Part shown: piece by piece, positions 11,169-23,250 of the stretch
Position numbering within the stretch: position 1 is the first letter of the stretch
Layout of the letters: each line of letters starts with the position of its first letter
DNA from: Hydractinia symbiolongicarpus
Taxonomy: Eukaryota; Cnidaria; Hydrozoa; Anthoathecata; Hydractiniidae
DNA length: 64,000 nucleotides
Direction: 5' to 3'
Assembly (NCBI RefSeq): GCF_029227915.1
Contig: NC_079878.1
Span: forward strand, 22,161,501-22,225,500
The notes under the pieces: generated by a model
What the model saw: only the letters and a program-made list of their open reading frames with translations
What the model was told of the DNA's origin: nothing
Databases searched by the model: none
Position numbers and translations under genes: made by a program

Positions 11169-12987
11169 TATCACATTAGATGCTCAGCTTTTTTTTTTTT
11201 TCTTTTGATTCTTTGCGACCTATCTTAGGGTTATTGTTTTATCAAGTTAGTCTCTCAAAAAGAAGTAAACTTTCTAAAACGATGACAAGGGGTCAGGCTT
11301 TCTTATATGGCAATGAGCCACAAGCAAAGACAAACTAAAATGTAATATTAAGTCCCGTTGTTAAGTTCGCGAAATACGTTTGTAGCTAAAATCTTAAAAT
11401 AAGTTTATTTAGTTTATCCAGACGGGCGGACTTTCTCCTACTCTCTCTGGCAGAAGTCTACCCACTTACACAGAAACGAATCAGTGGAAGGGAAGTTTTA
11501 GGAAAGGTGTTATTTTTTAAAGCAGATTAATTTAGAAGTGAAGGTTTTACATTTTCTAAAAGTTGGATCATATTTTGACTTCTCGGGCATAAAATGGAAA
11601 AGTACAAGAACTTTGACTAGCTTTTCATACGGAGGTAAATTCTCCGGTTTCACTCTGACTGTACACAGAACTAATTTATAAAGTAAAACAAGATTTGAAT
11701 CCTGACTCTTTGTTGTTACATTGAGTTGAATTTTTATATCACAAGCGTTTGGGAATTTAGAGAAGTTATAGTCATCAGGCTATGATGGAGAAGAAAAACT
11801 AGTCTAAAAATTTCTTTATGGAAATGTGGAAATACTCAGCTCAGTATATAGACTTTGTCCGTGGATATGGTCTTTGCCAAAAATAATGTTTTTTATATTT
11901 ATCTAGTCAGGTGGACGATCCTTTCGGGTTGTCTACCCACTGTATTTAAAGCGAATAAATGTCTTTAAAGTTTTAGGGCATAAAATATAAAAAAATTCTA
12001 TTCAGTACACTTTGACACCGAACTTGCTATATTACATCAGCACAACACAGCAGGGTGTGGGAAAGGCATGGGTACGAGTTTCCCATGCAGAGAAAGGACT
12101 TTATTCAAGGGCATCGCCAAATGCACAAGCCTTATTTCTTATACCCATTTCTTTTCCGATGATGAAATTTATCCGGATAGAATCAAAGCTACCCGACCTG
12201 GCAACAGCGGTCATAGTCGCAGGTCAGTTAATGACATATTGGGGACCTCTATAATTTCTTCTGTATTTATTTGTTGGCCATTCTTAAAAGACGTCTAAAC
12301 GGATGTAACAGAATACGTACGTTAATTGGCGAAGTTTTGAGGGAAAGAGACAAAAAGTGTTTAATAGGTACTTATAATTGGTAGGTGAATCGCTTCTGTA
12401 ATAGCTAAATATCAATTGATTAAGAAGACAACTGCACGCCCTAGGTAATTTTTATATCTTATTATACAGTTTGTGAATGCCGAATATTAAGCAAAGCAAA
12501 GCGCTATGAAAAGGTAAAAGGTTAAGTAAAGTTAATGAGAGACCTTTCCCTCCCAGTGTACACGGAGTCAAGAGACACAGACCCACTGAGTGCTATCTTG
12601 CAGAATTTTAAGGTATATCAAAAACAGTGGGCAAGCTAAAAGACCTGTGGCAATAGGTTGCTGTGTTTGCTGCTGCGGTGAACGCCTGTTACGTAATAAA
12701 TGACGCAAAAGCGCAGAGGTTACGTAGAATGTAGTTAAAAATAGCATAAGCGCACTATAATCGCGCTTATCATGACTCCTATTGATAATATAGGTTTCGG
12801 GATAATTTAATTTTTTGATTTAGAAATCCAAGCATACTGATATTTATCATTTTTCATAAAGCAACCAATCATAAACCAAAAAATAAGAAGGAAATAAAAA
12901 CAAGGCAATACTCAAACGTGACTAACTGAAGGGAATGCGTACACTCTTTGTCGAAAACTTAACAGTCATTTGCTTTATACAGAACAC

Positions 12988-13263
12988 TGTGTGCAGACCT
13001 AGAAAGAGATTTTCCGCCCGTCTGGGGAAAGTTTAAAAACCATTTAAAAGAATTGAAATTAAACTTTGATGCATCCGATTCTGTTTCCTTCAGCTTGTGG
13101 TGTGGAGATGAAAAACGTTGATTCTCTGGTGTGTGGTGTTTTCTGTAAGTGTAAAATATATTTAAGGGGCGCCGCAAGCGAAAATAAACAGAGACGCGAT
13201 GCCTTGAATAATGTTTGCTAATATTTACTAGGCGGGCGGACGATCTTATTTAGTCGTCTGTCA
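12988..13263. repeat. Divergent hairpin pair M|A
   Basis: On the left, module M reads on the minus strand: a hairpin with GTGTGCAG and CCGCCC arms, then CTGG, AT-rich sequence and reversed box 1 (CAGCTTGTGGTGTGGAG). About 60 bp further, module A reads on the plus strand: box 1 GCCGCAAGCGAAAATAAAC, AT-rich sequence, TTTACTAG, then GGCGGACGAT paired with GTCGTCTGTC. Other copies: 4,662-4,941, 27,628-27,908, and inverted at 35,555-35,770, 42,020-42,240 and 48,490-48,705. A is the shortest type, 27 nt shorter than H between box 1 and hairpin. Confidence 0.7.
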
Positions 13264-13739
13264 AGAAATTTTAAATAAACGCAAGACTGATATATATATC
13301 ATCTCTATGATGGAGAGAATTATTGCCGGAAACGAACATGTCCGACAAAATCTTCAATTTGTGGTACAATAGAAGTGAATTTTTTATCTAATTGTTTTGA
13401 TATACATATCAATATGCTAATGGATTTTTATTTTAGACTGAATAAAAGGAAATATATTAAATAAAGATAAAACCCAAATGTTTTGGTCCTTAAATGATGC
13501 AACCCCTTCTCAGGCTAAAAATATCTCTATAACTGGTACTCTGGAGAACTGATAATCTCCGTTGGTTAAAAAAATTAGGGGTTACCTTGGAGCAATTTGT
13601 TTTTAAGTCAAACTTTTCCTTTTCCTGTCAATCTTTTTCATTCGAATTTGAATGTTCAACTGGAATTTCAACCTTCGGTTTTTTTTAAATTGTTCAAATT
13701 TTTAAAGCATTGAAGAAGCGATACACACTCTTTGTGGAA

Positions 13740-15350
13740 ATTTAGATCAAATAGATAGAGTGGTTTTTAATGATTTGTTGGAAAAAGAAGTCAAAAAATT
13801 CCTGTCGATGAAATCACATTTAGAAAAAACCCTCGAAATCGCAAAAACAATGGGCATGTAATGTGCAAAACATTGGATAATGTTTCTGCCTCCAAATACA
13901 ACGTACGTTCTTCAATCGAGGAACCAAGGCGTGCTACGAAGAATCGAAGCCAATTACCGAAAAAAAAGTCAATCGTCTTTGCATGAAAGCAGTGGAAAGC
14001 ACAAAACGCTGTCAAGGATCATTATTCTGCAAGGAATAAAATGCTTAGCGTCATCATGGAATGTTGTATCAAAGGAAACGATCATTAACCCTATTCGGTC
14101 CGGGGTTTTTCGAACATACTATGACCGGGGGGGGGGGCGGATTCCGCCCCCCCTTAATAACTTTTCATAGGGTTGTTCAAATTGAATCAAACTTGGCACA
14201 CTTATAGTACGTCATAAAAGGAACAAAATCGCGCCAAAAAAAATTTGCTTGCGTCAGCACATTTTCTGTGACGTCATCAAAAGCTCGAAAATTGTTAAAA
14301 ATGCCACTATCTGCTTAAAATATAATAACTTTTGTTCTAGAGCGAATTTTTACATTCTGTTTGAAGTTTTTGAAAGCTAGATAAAAGTTATTTAACATAT
14401 TTTCCGGTTTTTACATGGATCGGATGAAAAATTGCCAAAAATTGCCCGAAAATCCGTTTTTTTCCGATTTTCGGGTAAAATCCGACAAAATCGGGAAATC
14501 GGATTAGTCACGTGTTCAAATTACTCCAAATGATTTTTTTTGATGAAACAAAGTTGTGTTGCAAGTTTCAAGTTCTAAGGATAATCCTAACAGGAGTTAT
14601 TATATTTTCCCCATTATAAGGATTTCATAGAGATTTTTAGGGGTAGTTTCGAGTAATGGCCAATATCGAAGCCTCTGAAAGGTATGGGACCTAAAAAATT
14701 AGCATGCAGGTGTCTAATAGATAAATGTTGAAACTCAGTAAGTATCATAGCCATATAACAAAGCAATCAGGAGTTATTAAAAAAAAACCGTCAGGGGGGG
14801 CGGAATCCGCCCCCCCCCCCCCCCCCCCCGGACCGAATAGGGTTAACTGTTTCGAGAAATCTAATAAGTCAATGAAAACAACAGGGAGGAGAAAAGGATG
14901 ACGACGCTCCATTAAAATGTTGAATAATCAAACAAATGAGTCAAGTGAAGAATTAGCTGACCTGGATAGTGAAGTGGCCACATCTACCAAAGTTATCAAC
15001 GGGTAGAATGCAAGAAGTGAACATAACAACAATGGTCCAGAAAAGAATGACAGTACGGAAACAACCCATCATTCAACAAATAAAGTCAGAGATGCACGGG
15101 AAACCTCTCCATTTCCAGTACACGTGGGAGTGAAATTCGCTTTATTGTATTAAAATCGGAAAGTTTTTATCCCGGAAGCGGTTTGAAAAGCTTAAACAAA
15201 GCTTTGTAACTAATATTTTCCACAGAAAAGAATAAGAAAATGTCCAATTTCACCACTTTCAGTCTTTTTTCTCCTTTTACCAAAATCTTGAAATATCGAA
15301 CTCTTGATAGGTCGAATTTTTGAAGGTCCTGTGAAAGTTCAACTTAACGA
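13740..15350 (+). pseudogene. Tigger-like transposase remnant, copy 2, interrupted by a MITE
   Basis: Same order as copy 1: FLPPNTTYVLQS at about 13,885, a frameshift, then KCLASSWNVVSKETI up to 14,088. A 754-bp insertion follows, and the reading resumes at 14,847 (CFEKSNKS). The 3' repeat GAGAGTCGACTG lies at about 15,350. The acidic tail (NNQTNESSEELADLDSE) follows at about 14,920. Upstream of the signature the frame is broken, so the copy was dead before it was split. Confidence 0.78.
14089..14842. mobile_element. piggyBac-like MITE, 754 bp, TTAA target duplication
   Basis: Perfect terminal inverted repeats CCCTATTCGGTCCGG / CCGGACCGAATAGGG are flanked on both sides by TTAA (14,085-14,088; 14,843-14,846). 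The uninterrupted site is visible in the L1 Tigger copy (ATCATTAACTGTTTCG). CCC-starting repeats and TTAA duplication are the piggyBac signature. Just inside the ends lie G-run and C-run stretches (14,129-14,150; 14,794-14,829). No transposase ORF, so non-autonomous. The perfect ends suggest this is the youngest copy of its family here. Confidence 0.88.
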
Positions 15351-15972
15351 GAGTCGACTGTATATCATTTTTTATCAAATGAACATTTCTTTATCGCCTT
15401 AGCTGCGGTTTATGTAACGCATTGCGCCAACGTGTCGTAGCCACCATCCTTTTGCGCTTTTTGTCGGGAACTAATGCGACAATTATTATTCACAAGCGTC
15501 TATCCTGAAAACATAATTGATCCCGTTTTATCTAAATAAACGCCTGCAACACAATAGTAAATCAGGTTTGAAGCAAAGAAATATTTGTACGAAAAACTTA
15601 TTTAAATTATGATAGAAATAGTTAACCTCTGTTGGCATATTTGTTGTTGTTGTTTTTTCTTTTCGAGCTCGATCGACTTTTTTTTGGCGCTCAACCGAAG
15701 ATGGGGTGGCATACAGCTTTATACTTTATATTCTTATAAAGTTTTTTTTTTTTTACCAAATTCTAAACTTTTATAAAATAATTTTCATAATGAAAAATTA
15801 AGAAACTTAATGTTTTACATTGTTGGTCAAAATTTATTTCAATGATATTTAAATGGACTTGTTTGATGATGTCCTTTTTCTTCAGACTAATTCGATCAAG
15901 ACGGGAGAAGAAAAAATGGCGAAAAGTTGGATTAACACTGCGTTAAGTGATGGCTTTAAAGGTGGCTGCAAC

Positions 15973-16235
15973 CTATGGAATGAGGTAATCACTCGCTCTC
16001 TTTACTTTTCTACTTATGTCACCTTTAGATGCATGTCCGACGATTTTCAAAAGATTTTCATCTGTGCATACAATTATTCCTATCAGCTCCATCAAAACAT
16101 CCCCACATACTTTTTTTGCTAAAGCAATGTCCCTTTTGTTGTCTTCCCCTGCAACATTTGCGAAAGTAGGAAGGTACATCTTGTGAAGTGGAAATGTGCC
16201 GTGATAATATTGACAGTCCAATTTGTCACGTCCCC
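15973..16235 (-). pseudogene. Exon X remnant, copy 2
   Basis: Carries EDNKRDIALAKKVC-DVLMELIGII and DENLLKIVGHASKGD on the minus strand. About 60 bp that encode the upstream TIADKTFMDNF part of copy 1 are deleted, so GRDKLDCQYY runs directly into a shifted frame. As in copy 1, the end of the exon is fused to sequence reading VKRASDYLIP, where copies 3 and 4 have TFE-VKK instead. Confidence 0.48.
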
Positions 16236-17649
16236 AAAAGCAACAGCAAACTGACAACTTCAATTGCTAACATAACTGATAAACACGAACCATTAATTTT
16301 AAGTATTGACATCTTAGCGCTAAATATGTGTAAAAATAACACAGAGAGAAATGCAAAGTTCGTCACTAAAGCTATTTGACAATAAAGAGAGCTTAAAGTT
16401 ACTTTTGAAGAAACGCTTGTGTTAACATAACACAGGAGTCTATCTACTAAGGTCAACCAAGTACGAAATTAAACTACTTGGATTACAATGGCAATTAAGT
16501 TTAACCATAAACAATAGATAATTATTCTTTGTGTTACATTACACCATTATCAATACAACATTTCTGATTCTTCGATTATCCACTCTTTAAGTCTTCACTT
16601 AAATGTTTGCTCTTAGATTTGTTCCGATATTTATTCACACATAGCCTTTGGTCCTTTAAAATTCAATTCGCCTGACTCTTTGTATGGACATTTGGTCTTG
16701 TACAAACTCTAGGATTGGTGCTGTTATTCTATTCCTCACCCTTAGTCCCTGCCCGCTAGAGTTATTTATTACATAGCAGGCGTTGGACTTTTCCAGCAAA
16801 TACAGCAATAATTGTACCACAGGCGTTGTAGTTTGCGCACTCTGTTTGGTATTTTTTACTTTCGCATGATGGTTGTCTGTGAGCACGAGTCTCTAGACTC
16901 CGTGAAAACGAGGGTAGAGTATCTGCATATCTTTACCTGACACTTACATTTTTTCGACTGTTCGTTTACGTTACCTCTGCCGTTATCTTAGTTTTGGATT
17001 CATTCAGATTCTTGCGTGTGTTAAATGTCTCTAACGTTTGTGCCTTATAGGTATTCGTTACTCACACTTACTGAATATTAAGTCAGTAATTTGAGGCGCT
17101 GTGGTCATCTCAACCAATCAATATGTCACCATTACAGATGCAATTCATCTATTAATTATTATTACAACGCAGTGACGTGGCTCAGTCTCATTCAGTGATG
17201 CAGAAAGATATTTTTCTCTTTCCACATTAACCTCGCTAATCACGGCACGTATGCTAGCAATTCCGTTTACTCATTCTGTTAAGTATGCTTAACAAACAAA
17301 TAAATAAGGAATTATATTGAAGTCCCCATTTGTCATAAACAAACCCACAACCAAAACCGACTGTCCCAAAGCGCCAGGTCAAGCAGACTTGATTATATCA
17401 TGTATTGATATAACTAACTTTGTAGAAAGCCTATCAATTTCACTTTCACAGGTGAAAAGGCACTAAGAAACAAGGCCTGAATTAAAATGATGTAAAAACA
17501 TAAACAAAACGAAAAACGCGAAATAAAAACCCCCAAAAGACAACAAAAAACAAACAATAATGTCGCGCGCTTATTCCTTCCATAAGTTAAATGTTCAATT
17601 TCCTCAAATCTTAACCAAATACCGTAGACATTTATTCGCTTTAGATACG

Positions 17650-17775
17650 GTGGGTAGACAACCCAATAGGACCGTCCACCTGTCTAGATTAATATAAAAA
17701 ACATTATTTTTAGAAATGAGCAAAATAATTTCTGCCAGGCCGGTACTGTTGACTTTATTTTTGCTTGTGGAGCCG
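17650..17775 (-). repeat. Single hairpin module E
   Basis: Read on the minus strand: box 1 as CTCCACAAGCAAAAATAAAG, ACCG, CCAAAAATAATG, ATTAATCTAGA, then GGTGGACGGTCC paired with GGGTTGTCTACC. Copies: 8,862-8,990, 23,879-24,010 and 32,237-32,367 (the last with several stem changes). E is a diverged relative of J; blocks D-E match inverted K-J. The partner module expected beside it (L) is not recognisable. Confidence 0.65.
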
Positions 17776-19471
17776 TTGCTATAAATAAAGTTTTATTATC
17801 ATTAAGACCACAAAAGGGAAACCCTAAAGCCGACGCAAACTCATCCAACATTTTATTTAACATTAAATGTTTTGACAGGAGTTTATTCTTATGTCAGCGA
17901 ACATGGTTTTTAACAGATTTATCAGTATATGAAACAAAAAATCGAGTCTCTCTATTTTGGCGAAGTTTTGTTGATAAAAGACAGATCTAAGTAAAAAGGG
18001 CTCATCGCACAGGCCTCATGTTTTATAGCGTTCTATGTTTGAGTAGTAGAATTACTCTGCTATCTTCGCCCGTAGTAAAATTGATCAATGATGTGATCAA
18101 AGCTACCCAGACGTAGTGTTTACAAGGTAAAAAGCCGTGCCAGATACTTCGAACACGCCCAGCTAGGAGAAATGTGCATAAACTATAAGCTAGGACAACA
18201 GAGAACAGAGCTATAGTGTAGAGACTGCAAAAAACGTCAATAAAACGTGCACATGAATGAAAGGGCAAAATGTACTATGAGGCTCTCAGAGACCCTTTTT
18301 CTACATGTACGGAAAGTCTATAAACGCAGGTCCACCGAGGTTATTATGCGGGCATAAAAGGTATACAAAGCGCTCGTGGCACAAGTTTATTGTAAAATGA
18401 TGTAACACCTGCCATGTAAAAAATGACAAAGTGGGCTTCGTCAGACGATTTCTATTTTCAAAGGATTTTATGAATTGGTGATTAAAAGAATATGTCATAT
18501 TTTCTAAATTTGCTTTGAAAAATGTGTCATCTGAGGTATCTACAAAGTAAATCTTTAAATTTTACAATATTTCAGGCAAAAATAGTTTTGATAATCAAAG
18601 CAGCTAAGTAAACGCAAAATATAATATCCTAGTAAATTTTTATGAATGTTTGTATGCAAGGGTTGTAAATGTGAGATTACAGACAACGAAGTATCTCCAG
18701 CTTTAATGATGCACTATAGTGACTATAAAGGTAATTAACAACTTCTCTATATTACTTTATACCTTATATATATTAAGTAGGAATAGAAGTTCGGCAGAAG
18801 TGTTACTTGCAGGATAGCAAATGATAAAAATTGTTAGGTGGTTGTATAACATCAGATTGGAGATAGAAAGTGTTCAAATAAGCTAAGAAGCACAAAAAGT
18901 ATTTGTAGCATTAGATATAGTGCTTGCATAAAAAGATTGAGTAAATTTAGCATTCAATCAAATTGGGGGATAATAATTGGCTACGAAAAGTTTAGTGTCA
19001 TTTATTGGACAAAACCCTGATGGTAAAGAATGAGAAAGACATGGCTAGAGGGAGGCACGGAATAGACTTAATGCCCACGATCTTGAATTTGTAACTAATA
19101 TGGTGAAGTTAATTATGATATACCCTGTCTAGCACCGGTCAGAATGGCAACTCTGTTTATATGTTAGCTAAAATTTTAATCTCTCCTAAAATCTAGCAAG
19201 CTTTATATGTTTATGTAGCTATGGCTCTACATCGCCTGGAAGCTATGAAAAAAATATATTATTTTAATTTTTATTATGTAAGAAAGCATAAAGCAGCACC
19301 TGGTAATACTGTAAAAAGAAAGAATAATAATAATACACTAAAAGCTACTGACCCTGATCCTAACAATCGTTGAGATCTTTTCATGTCTCATACAAAGTAA
19401 TTATAAAGGGTTAAAATTAAGAAAAACAAGGCCAGAAACATTTCCTGCCTGTTTTAACACATTTGAGGCTT

Positions 19472-19517
19472 ATAAGAAAGCCTATTATCTCCTTTTGGAG
19501 ATAATAGGCTTTCTTAT
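19472..19517. repeat. Perfect 21-bp inverted repeat with 4-base loop
   Basis: ATAAGAAAGCCTATTATCTCC, loop TTTT, then its exact reverse complement. Other units at this place have only one arm's worth of sequence (GAGGCTTATT...CTCC... and GGCTTTCTTAT), so the second arm was copied from the first, most simply by template switching during replication. It replaces the normal spacer before module I and coincides with loss of module H in this unit. Confidence 0.9.
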
Positions 19518-20027
19518 GTGCCGCTTAGGCACAAGCAAAGACAAACCAAAATGCATTACTTAGTCCCGTCGTAAGGTTATGGTGTACGTATATGGTGATA
19601 TACGTTTTTTGCTAAAATCTTATAATAAGTTTCTTAACTTTATCCACACAGGTAACTTTTTCTCTCTCTCTCTCTTACACATTGAGTGGAGCAGTGGGAA
19701 AGTCAACGTCTAATCAAGGTGTTCGGTGTTCTAAACGTATATATATTTAGAAGTAAGATGACAGACGTTTCCTGCGCAACAATGTCTTATTTTTGGTGAA
19801 TCAAATTTTGGCTTTTAAAGCTTATCATAGGATGGTGTCTGTCTGCTTTCAATCTGACTGGTAAAGAAATGATTTCTAAAGTAAAACAAGGTTTAAATCC
19901 TGACTCTTTCTTTTGTAACATTCATTTGAATTTTTATATCACATGCGTTTAAGAATTTGGAGAAGTTATAGTCATAAGGCTATGGAGAAGTAAAACTACT
20001 ATAAAAATCCCTTATTGCAACGTGTAA

Positions 20028-20320
20028 GACTCACTCAGGATATAGATTTTGTCCGCCCATCTGATAGTATTAGAAATGCATTATGATTTAATAATGTTTG
20101 TGCTTTTGACATTGCAGTTTGTTTGGTTCAAAAATAAGACAATTAAGGTTTCTCTTTTATGATTTTATATATATTGAATTTTTATTTGTAGCAACGCCGC
20201 TACAAGCAGAAATAAACCTCAACGCACCGCCTTGGCTGACGTTGATTTGCACTATGCCAAAAATAATGTTTTTTATATTTATCTAGTCGGGTGGACGATC
20301 CTTTCGGATTGACTACCCAC
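20028..20320. repeat. Divergent hairpin pair L|J
   Basis: L reads minus (GTCCGCCCATCTG near 20,050, decayed box 1 near 20,100). J reads plus: the stem TTGTAGC/GCTACAA encloses AACGCC and runs into box 1 (ACAAGCAGAAATAAACC), then ACCGCC, CCAAAAATAATG, ATTTATCTAG and the hairpin GGGTGGACGATCC/GGATTGACTACCC. The sequence before J (TTTTTATTTGTAG) looks like a 3' splice acceptor. Copies: J only at 11,875-11,940 and 26,525-26,577; pair inverted at 37,043-37,337, 43,512-43,805, 49,583-49,862, 52,155-52,440 and 58,848-59,125. Confidence 0.7.
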
Positions 20321-21093
20321 GGTATTCAAAGAGAATAAATGCCTTCAAAGTTTTTGAGAGGTATCCAAAACTTCACAATCGACTTTCAGAAATTTATCTT
20401 TTTCTAAAATTTTTCTGAATAAAAAGTATAACGAGTTAATCTTGGCAGTAATAAAAGAATAGTAGAAAGGGTTATCGTTGCAATTTGAGTCTATTCTTAT
20501 TTCTGCGACAATGGATTTCGACAAGGGCGCTAAACCGGAGACGGCATAGCATTTCGCTCCTAAAACATTCTGATAAAGTATTTTTCTTACCAAATTCTAA
20601 ACATTTATATAGAAATTTATATAATAAAAAATTAGGAAATTTATCATTCTCCATTGTTGAGCAAAATTTATTATTATAATTATTATAATTATATGATTCC
20701 TCCCACCCGAATTTTTTAGGTACTATCTTTTCTTCATCAGACTTGATCAAACGGGAGAAGAAAAAATGGCGGAAAGTTTTTTAACATCGCGTTATGGTTT
20801 AAAAGATGGCTGCAACCTTTGGAATGTCGTAATCACTTGCTTTCTCTACTTTTTTTACTTCTGTGCTTGTTTCCAGTTGTATCTTTTTAATAATAGCCGT
20901 ATTTTGTCTGTCTGTCCTCGAGAAAAGTGTCGTGCAACAGGAACAGGAAATAGCGTTTAACTTACAGACCGACCCGTGGATATTTCCAGCCGTCCGTTTG
21001 TGCAAGAGAAAAAATAGTGTTACAGAAACACGAAAGGCGATAAATAAAGGACAGGCGAACCCGTTAATTATCATGGCTACCAAATAGTCTCTT

Positions 21094-21350
21094 TTATAAT
21101 AACCGTATTTCGCTTGTCCGTTTGCGCGCAAGATGGATCAATTTTTTGAATTTTTTATGTTTTTTTACGTCTTCAAACGTATTGAGCAAAGCGGTGTCTC
21201 CTTTAGGTGCATGTCTGACGACCCTTAAAAGTTTTTTATCCTTGTCCATAATAATTCCAACCAGCTCTATCAAAACATCCTTACATTCTCTTTTTGCTAA
21301 GGCAATGTCACTTTTGTTGTCATCCTGCAACATTTGCACATCTTGTTAGG
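21094..21350 (-). pseudogene. Exon X remnant, copy 3
   Basis: Minus-strand frame from MLQDDNKSDIALAKRECKDV through IIMDKDKKLLRVVRHAPKGD to TALLNTFEDVKKHKKF. It keeps the 3' part lost in copies 1 and 2, but the upstream TRCTF part is degraded. Basic residues dominate the end. Confidence 0.5.
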
Positions 21351-21359
21351 AGGAAATCG

Positions 21360-23250
21360 CCTGCAATGGACTTTATATTTTGACGTTCTCAAATCTCGCG
21401 ACAAAACTATCATTACTGACGAACAAGAACCATTGACTTCGTGTGGTATCGTTAAACTTTTTGCATCAATTACAGCGTTAGTATTGTTTTGATGCTTGTT
21501 TAAGGGCTGCTGAAGTCTTTCGTGTCGCTACCAATATAGAAGCATCCATATAGAAGTACCCATATGCGATCTTTGTAACTGTTTACAAATTCCTTTTTCT
21601 GTCCTAAAGTTTCTGGAGGTGATAGGTGTTTGTGATTGGATTGTGGAAGTACGTTTTGTTGCTGCATGTTTGCATTTGTAGTTTTTTTGTGGATTGGTGG
21701 TATTTCTACGTTTTATGAAAACTTTTAATTGTTTTGTAGAAATAATGATTCAATTAGCTGGATCGATCTATAATCGTTGTAACAAGAACGATGGATAAAC
21801 GGAAAGAAAAGCTATTACCAAAAGTAAAAAATTAGAAGGTAAGAACTGAATTTTGTTTTTATATGTTCTTTATTTTGTCAGTTATAACTTTATAAAACAG
21901 ATAACTACTACGCAAAATTAACTTTAAAAAATATTGTAACGGAAACATGCGAATAGTTTCTTATAAATGCACCAATTTTACAATCTTTTTACATGTAAAA
22001 TGTCTTTCAGCCTTTTTAAAGATCAAGCGTGTTTTATACTGAATATTCCATTACTTTTAATTAAGTAACGCACTATCGATTTCGAATAATTAAAAAAGAC
22101 CATGAGTTCTTACTAGCATTGCACAATTTACACAAATGTGAACTTTATAACACAAGAGTTCTTTGGACATATCATCACTCGAATATATAAATATATGAAA
22201 CAATCATGGGCTGGAGCCACTCTGTCATTTCACTGGACGTTTGTGATTCTCTTTTACTTTGTTTTTTTCTAGTTGACAACTTGCCTATTTAATGAATGGG
22301 TCTCCTGGTTACGTGAAATACAATGTAAGATCATTTTAGTCGCTGGCTAAGGTGATTTTAAACCAAACACTTGAGTTAAATATTCCACTTTGAAAGTAAG
22401 ACCTTTCTTAGAGGAAAAAACCAACAGCAAGTTGAAAGTATGATGTTGTCGTCAGGTACACTTGCCACGGAGAAGGAGTGAGAAAAAGAATAAATTTAAA
22501 GGCAGAAAAAACGTTTAACTGTTAAAAGTCTGAAAAATAGATCGCTAAAAAGTTTGTATTATGTGTGTTCTTGCAACAATTGCCAGACTAAAATCGCGTG
22601 GAGCGGCTCGTACATATAAACTCGCTTGTATGTTTGGTCCGTATCCGGGTATTACTCAGCATTTGACGAGAATAACGAAATCTTGCTCCGTTAATAAAAA
22701 TTGTGCTGTGCTTTTTATTTAAATTAGTTTAAATTTAAATCAAAGATTGTTTAAACAACGCTTCATAATTTTACACGAAGTCAACACCACACAGCTCTCG
22801 TACTCGCGATTCTCTCTTTATTGGTTGTTTGGAATGATGCTGATGGAAGATAATACTCAATTAAAGTGACGTATTAATGTACAAACCACAATATGTTCTT
22901 TATATGTTAGTTTAACTTAAATTTCGTGTTTATTTTCCATTACCATGCATGTTTAAACAACAACAAGTATTGGCATTTTTGCTCAAATTTCGACACCTTA
23001 GATGCTCCCAAATATGTGTAAAATTTACTTAGAGAGCGAAGATATTCCTTACTTAGTCACTTAATTGATTAGTCCCCAAATCAAGCTGGGGTTAACATTA
23101 CTCGTGAAGAAACCCTTGTGCAAAAAAACACAGGAGTTTATCTACTAAGGTCAACCCAACTACGATATTAACCTACTTGGATTAAAATCATAATTAAGTT
23201 GAAACGATACATTATTATATTACACTAATGTCAATACAACCTTTTTTCCA
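21360..23250. other. Unit-specific spacer of L3
   Basis: About 1.9 kb without open frames over 60 codons and without transposon ends I can recognise. 22,440-22,980 matches L4 near 30,380-30,950, where a MITE interrupts it. The TTTAAATTAGTTTAAATTTAAAT palindromic run near 22,715-22,740 is a local AT feature. Confidence 0.4.

Larger units (their letters stand above)
3960..12390 (+). repeat. Array unit L1 (direct orientation, about 8.4 kb)
   Basis: Block order: K (3,960-4,450), hairpin pair M|A (4,662-4,941), a Tigger-type MITE (5,095-5,586), dead Tigger transposase (5,880-6,745), decayed exon X (7,357-7,690), D (8,170-8,620), E (8,862-8,990), F (9,080-9,830), G (10,390-10,640), H|I (10,841-11,466), J (11,875-11,940) and J body plus K start (12,010-12,390). 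Unit L2 repeats the order about 8.4 kb later. D is itself a diverged inverted copy of K plus J body, so the unit already contains internal inverted repeats. Relative to L2, L1 lacks about 230 bp near 8,249, has lost the L half of pair L|J, and has gained the MITE. Confidence 0.75.
12390..20515 (+). repeat. Array unit L2 (direct orientation, about 8.1 kb)
   Basis: Same order as L1: K (12,390-12,830), M|A (12,988-13,263), Tigger (13,740-15,350, split by a piggyBac-like MITE), X (15,973-16,235), D (16,640-17,440), E (17,650-17,775), F (17,870-18,540), G (19,120-19,390). Module H is missing; G runs straight into a rearranged I carrying a perfect palindrome (19,472-19,517). L|J (20,028-20,320) is the best preserved in the left half. 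At about 20,515 the J body is cut and joined to the sequence just before exon X of the next unit. Confidence 0.72.

Noticed and set aside
12012-12298. Protein gene in the J body (YYISTTQQG / RERTLFKGIAK frames)
   Set aside because: Two overlapping plus frames are open in L1 and L3, but the inverted right copies have frame-breaking indels. No consistent frame across units.
14129-14829. G- and C-runs as quadruplex regulatory sites
   Set aside because: They are the inner parts of the MITE terminal repeats. Length differs between arms, consistent with slippage.
20766-21087. Sodium-channel-like (DEG/ENaC) protein from TSRYG and IFPAVRLCK
   Set aside because: The resemblance is a few residues in two different frames. 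The paralogous units do not keep these frames, and the opposite strand (exon X) is better conserved.
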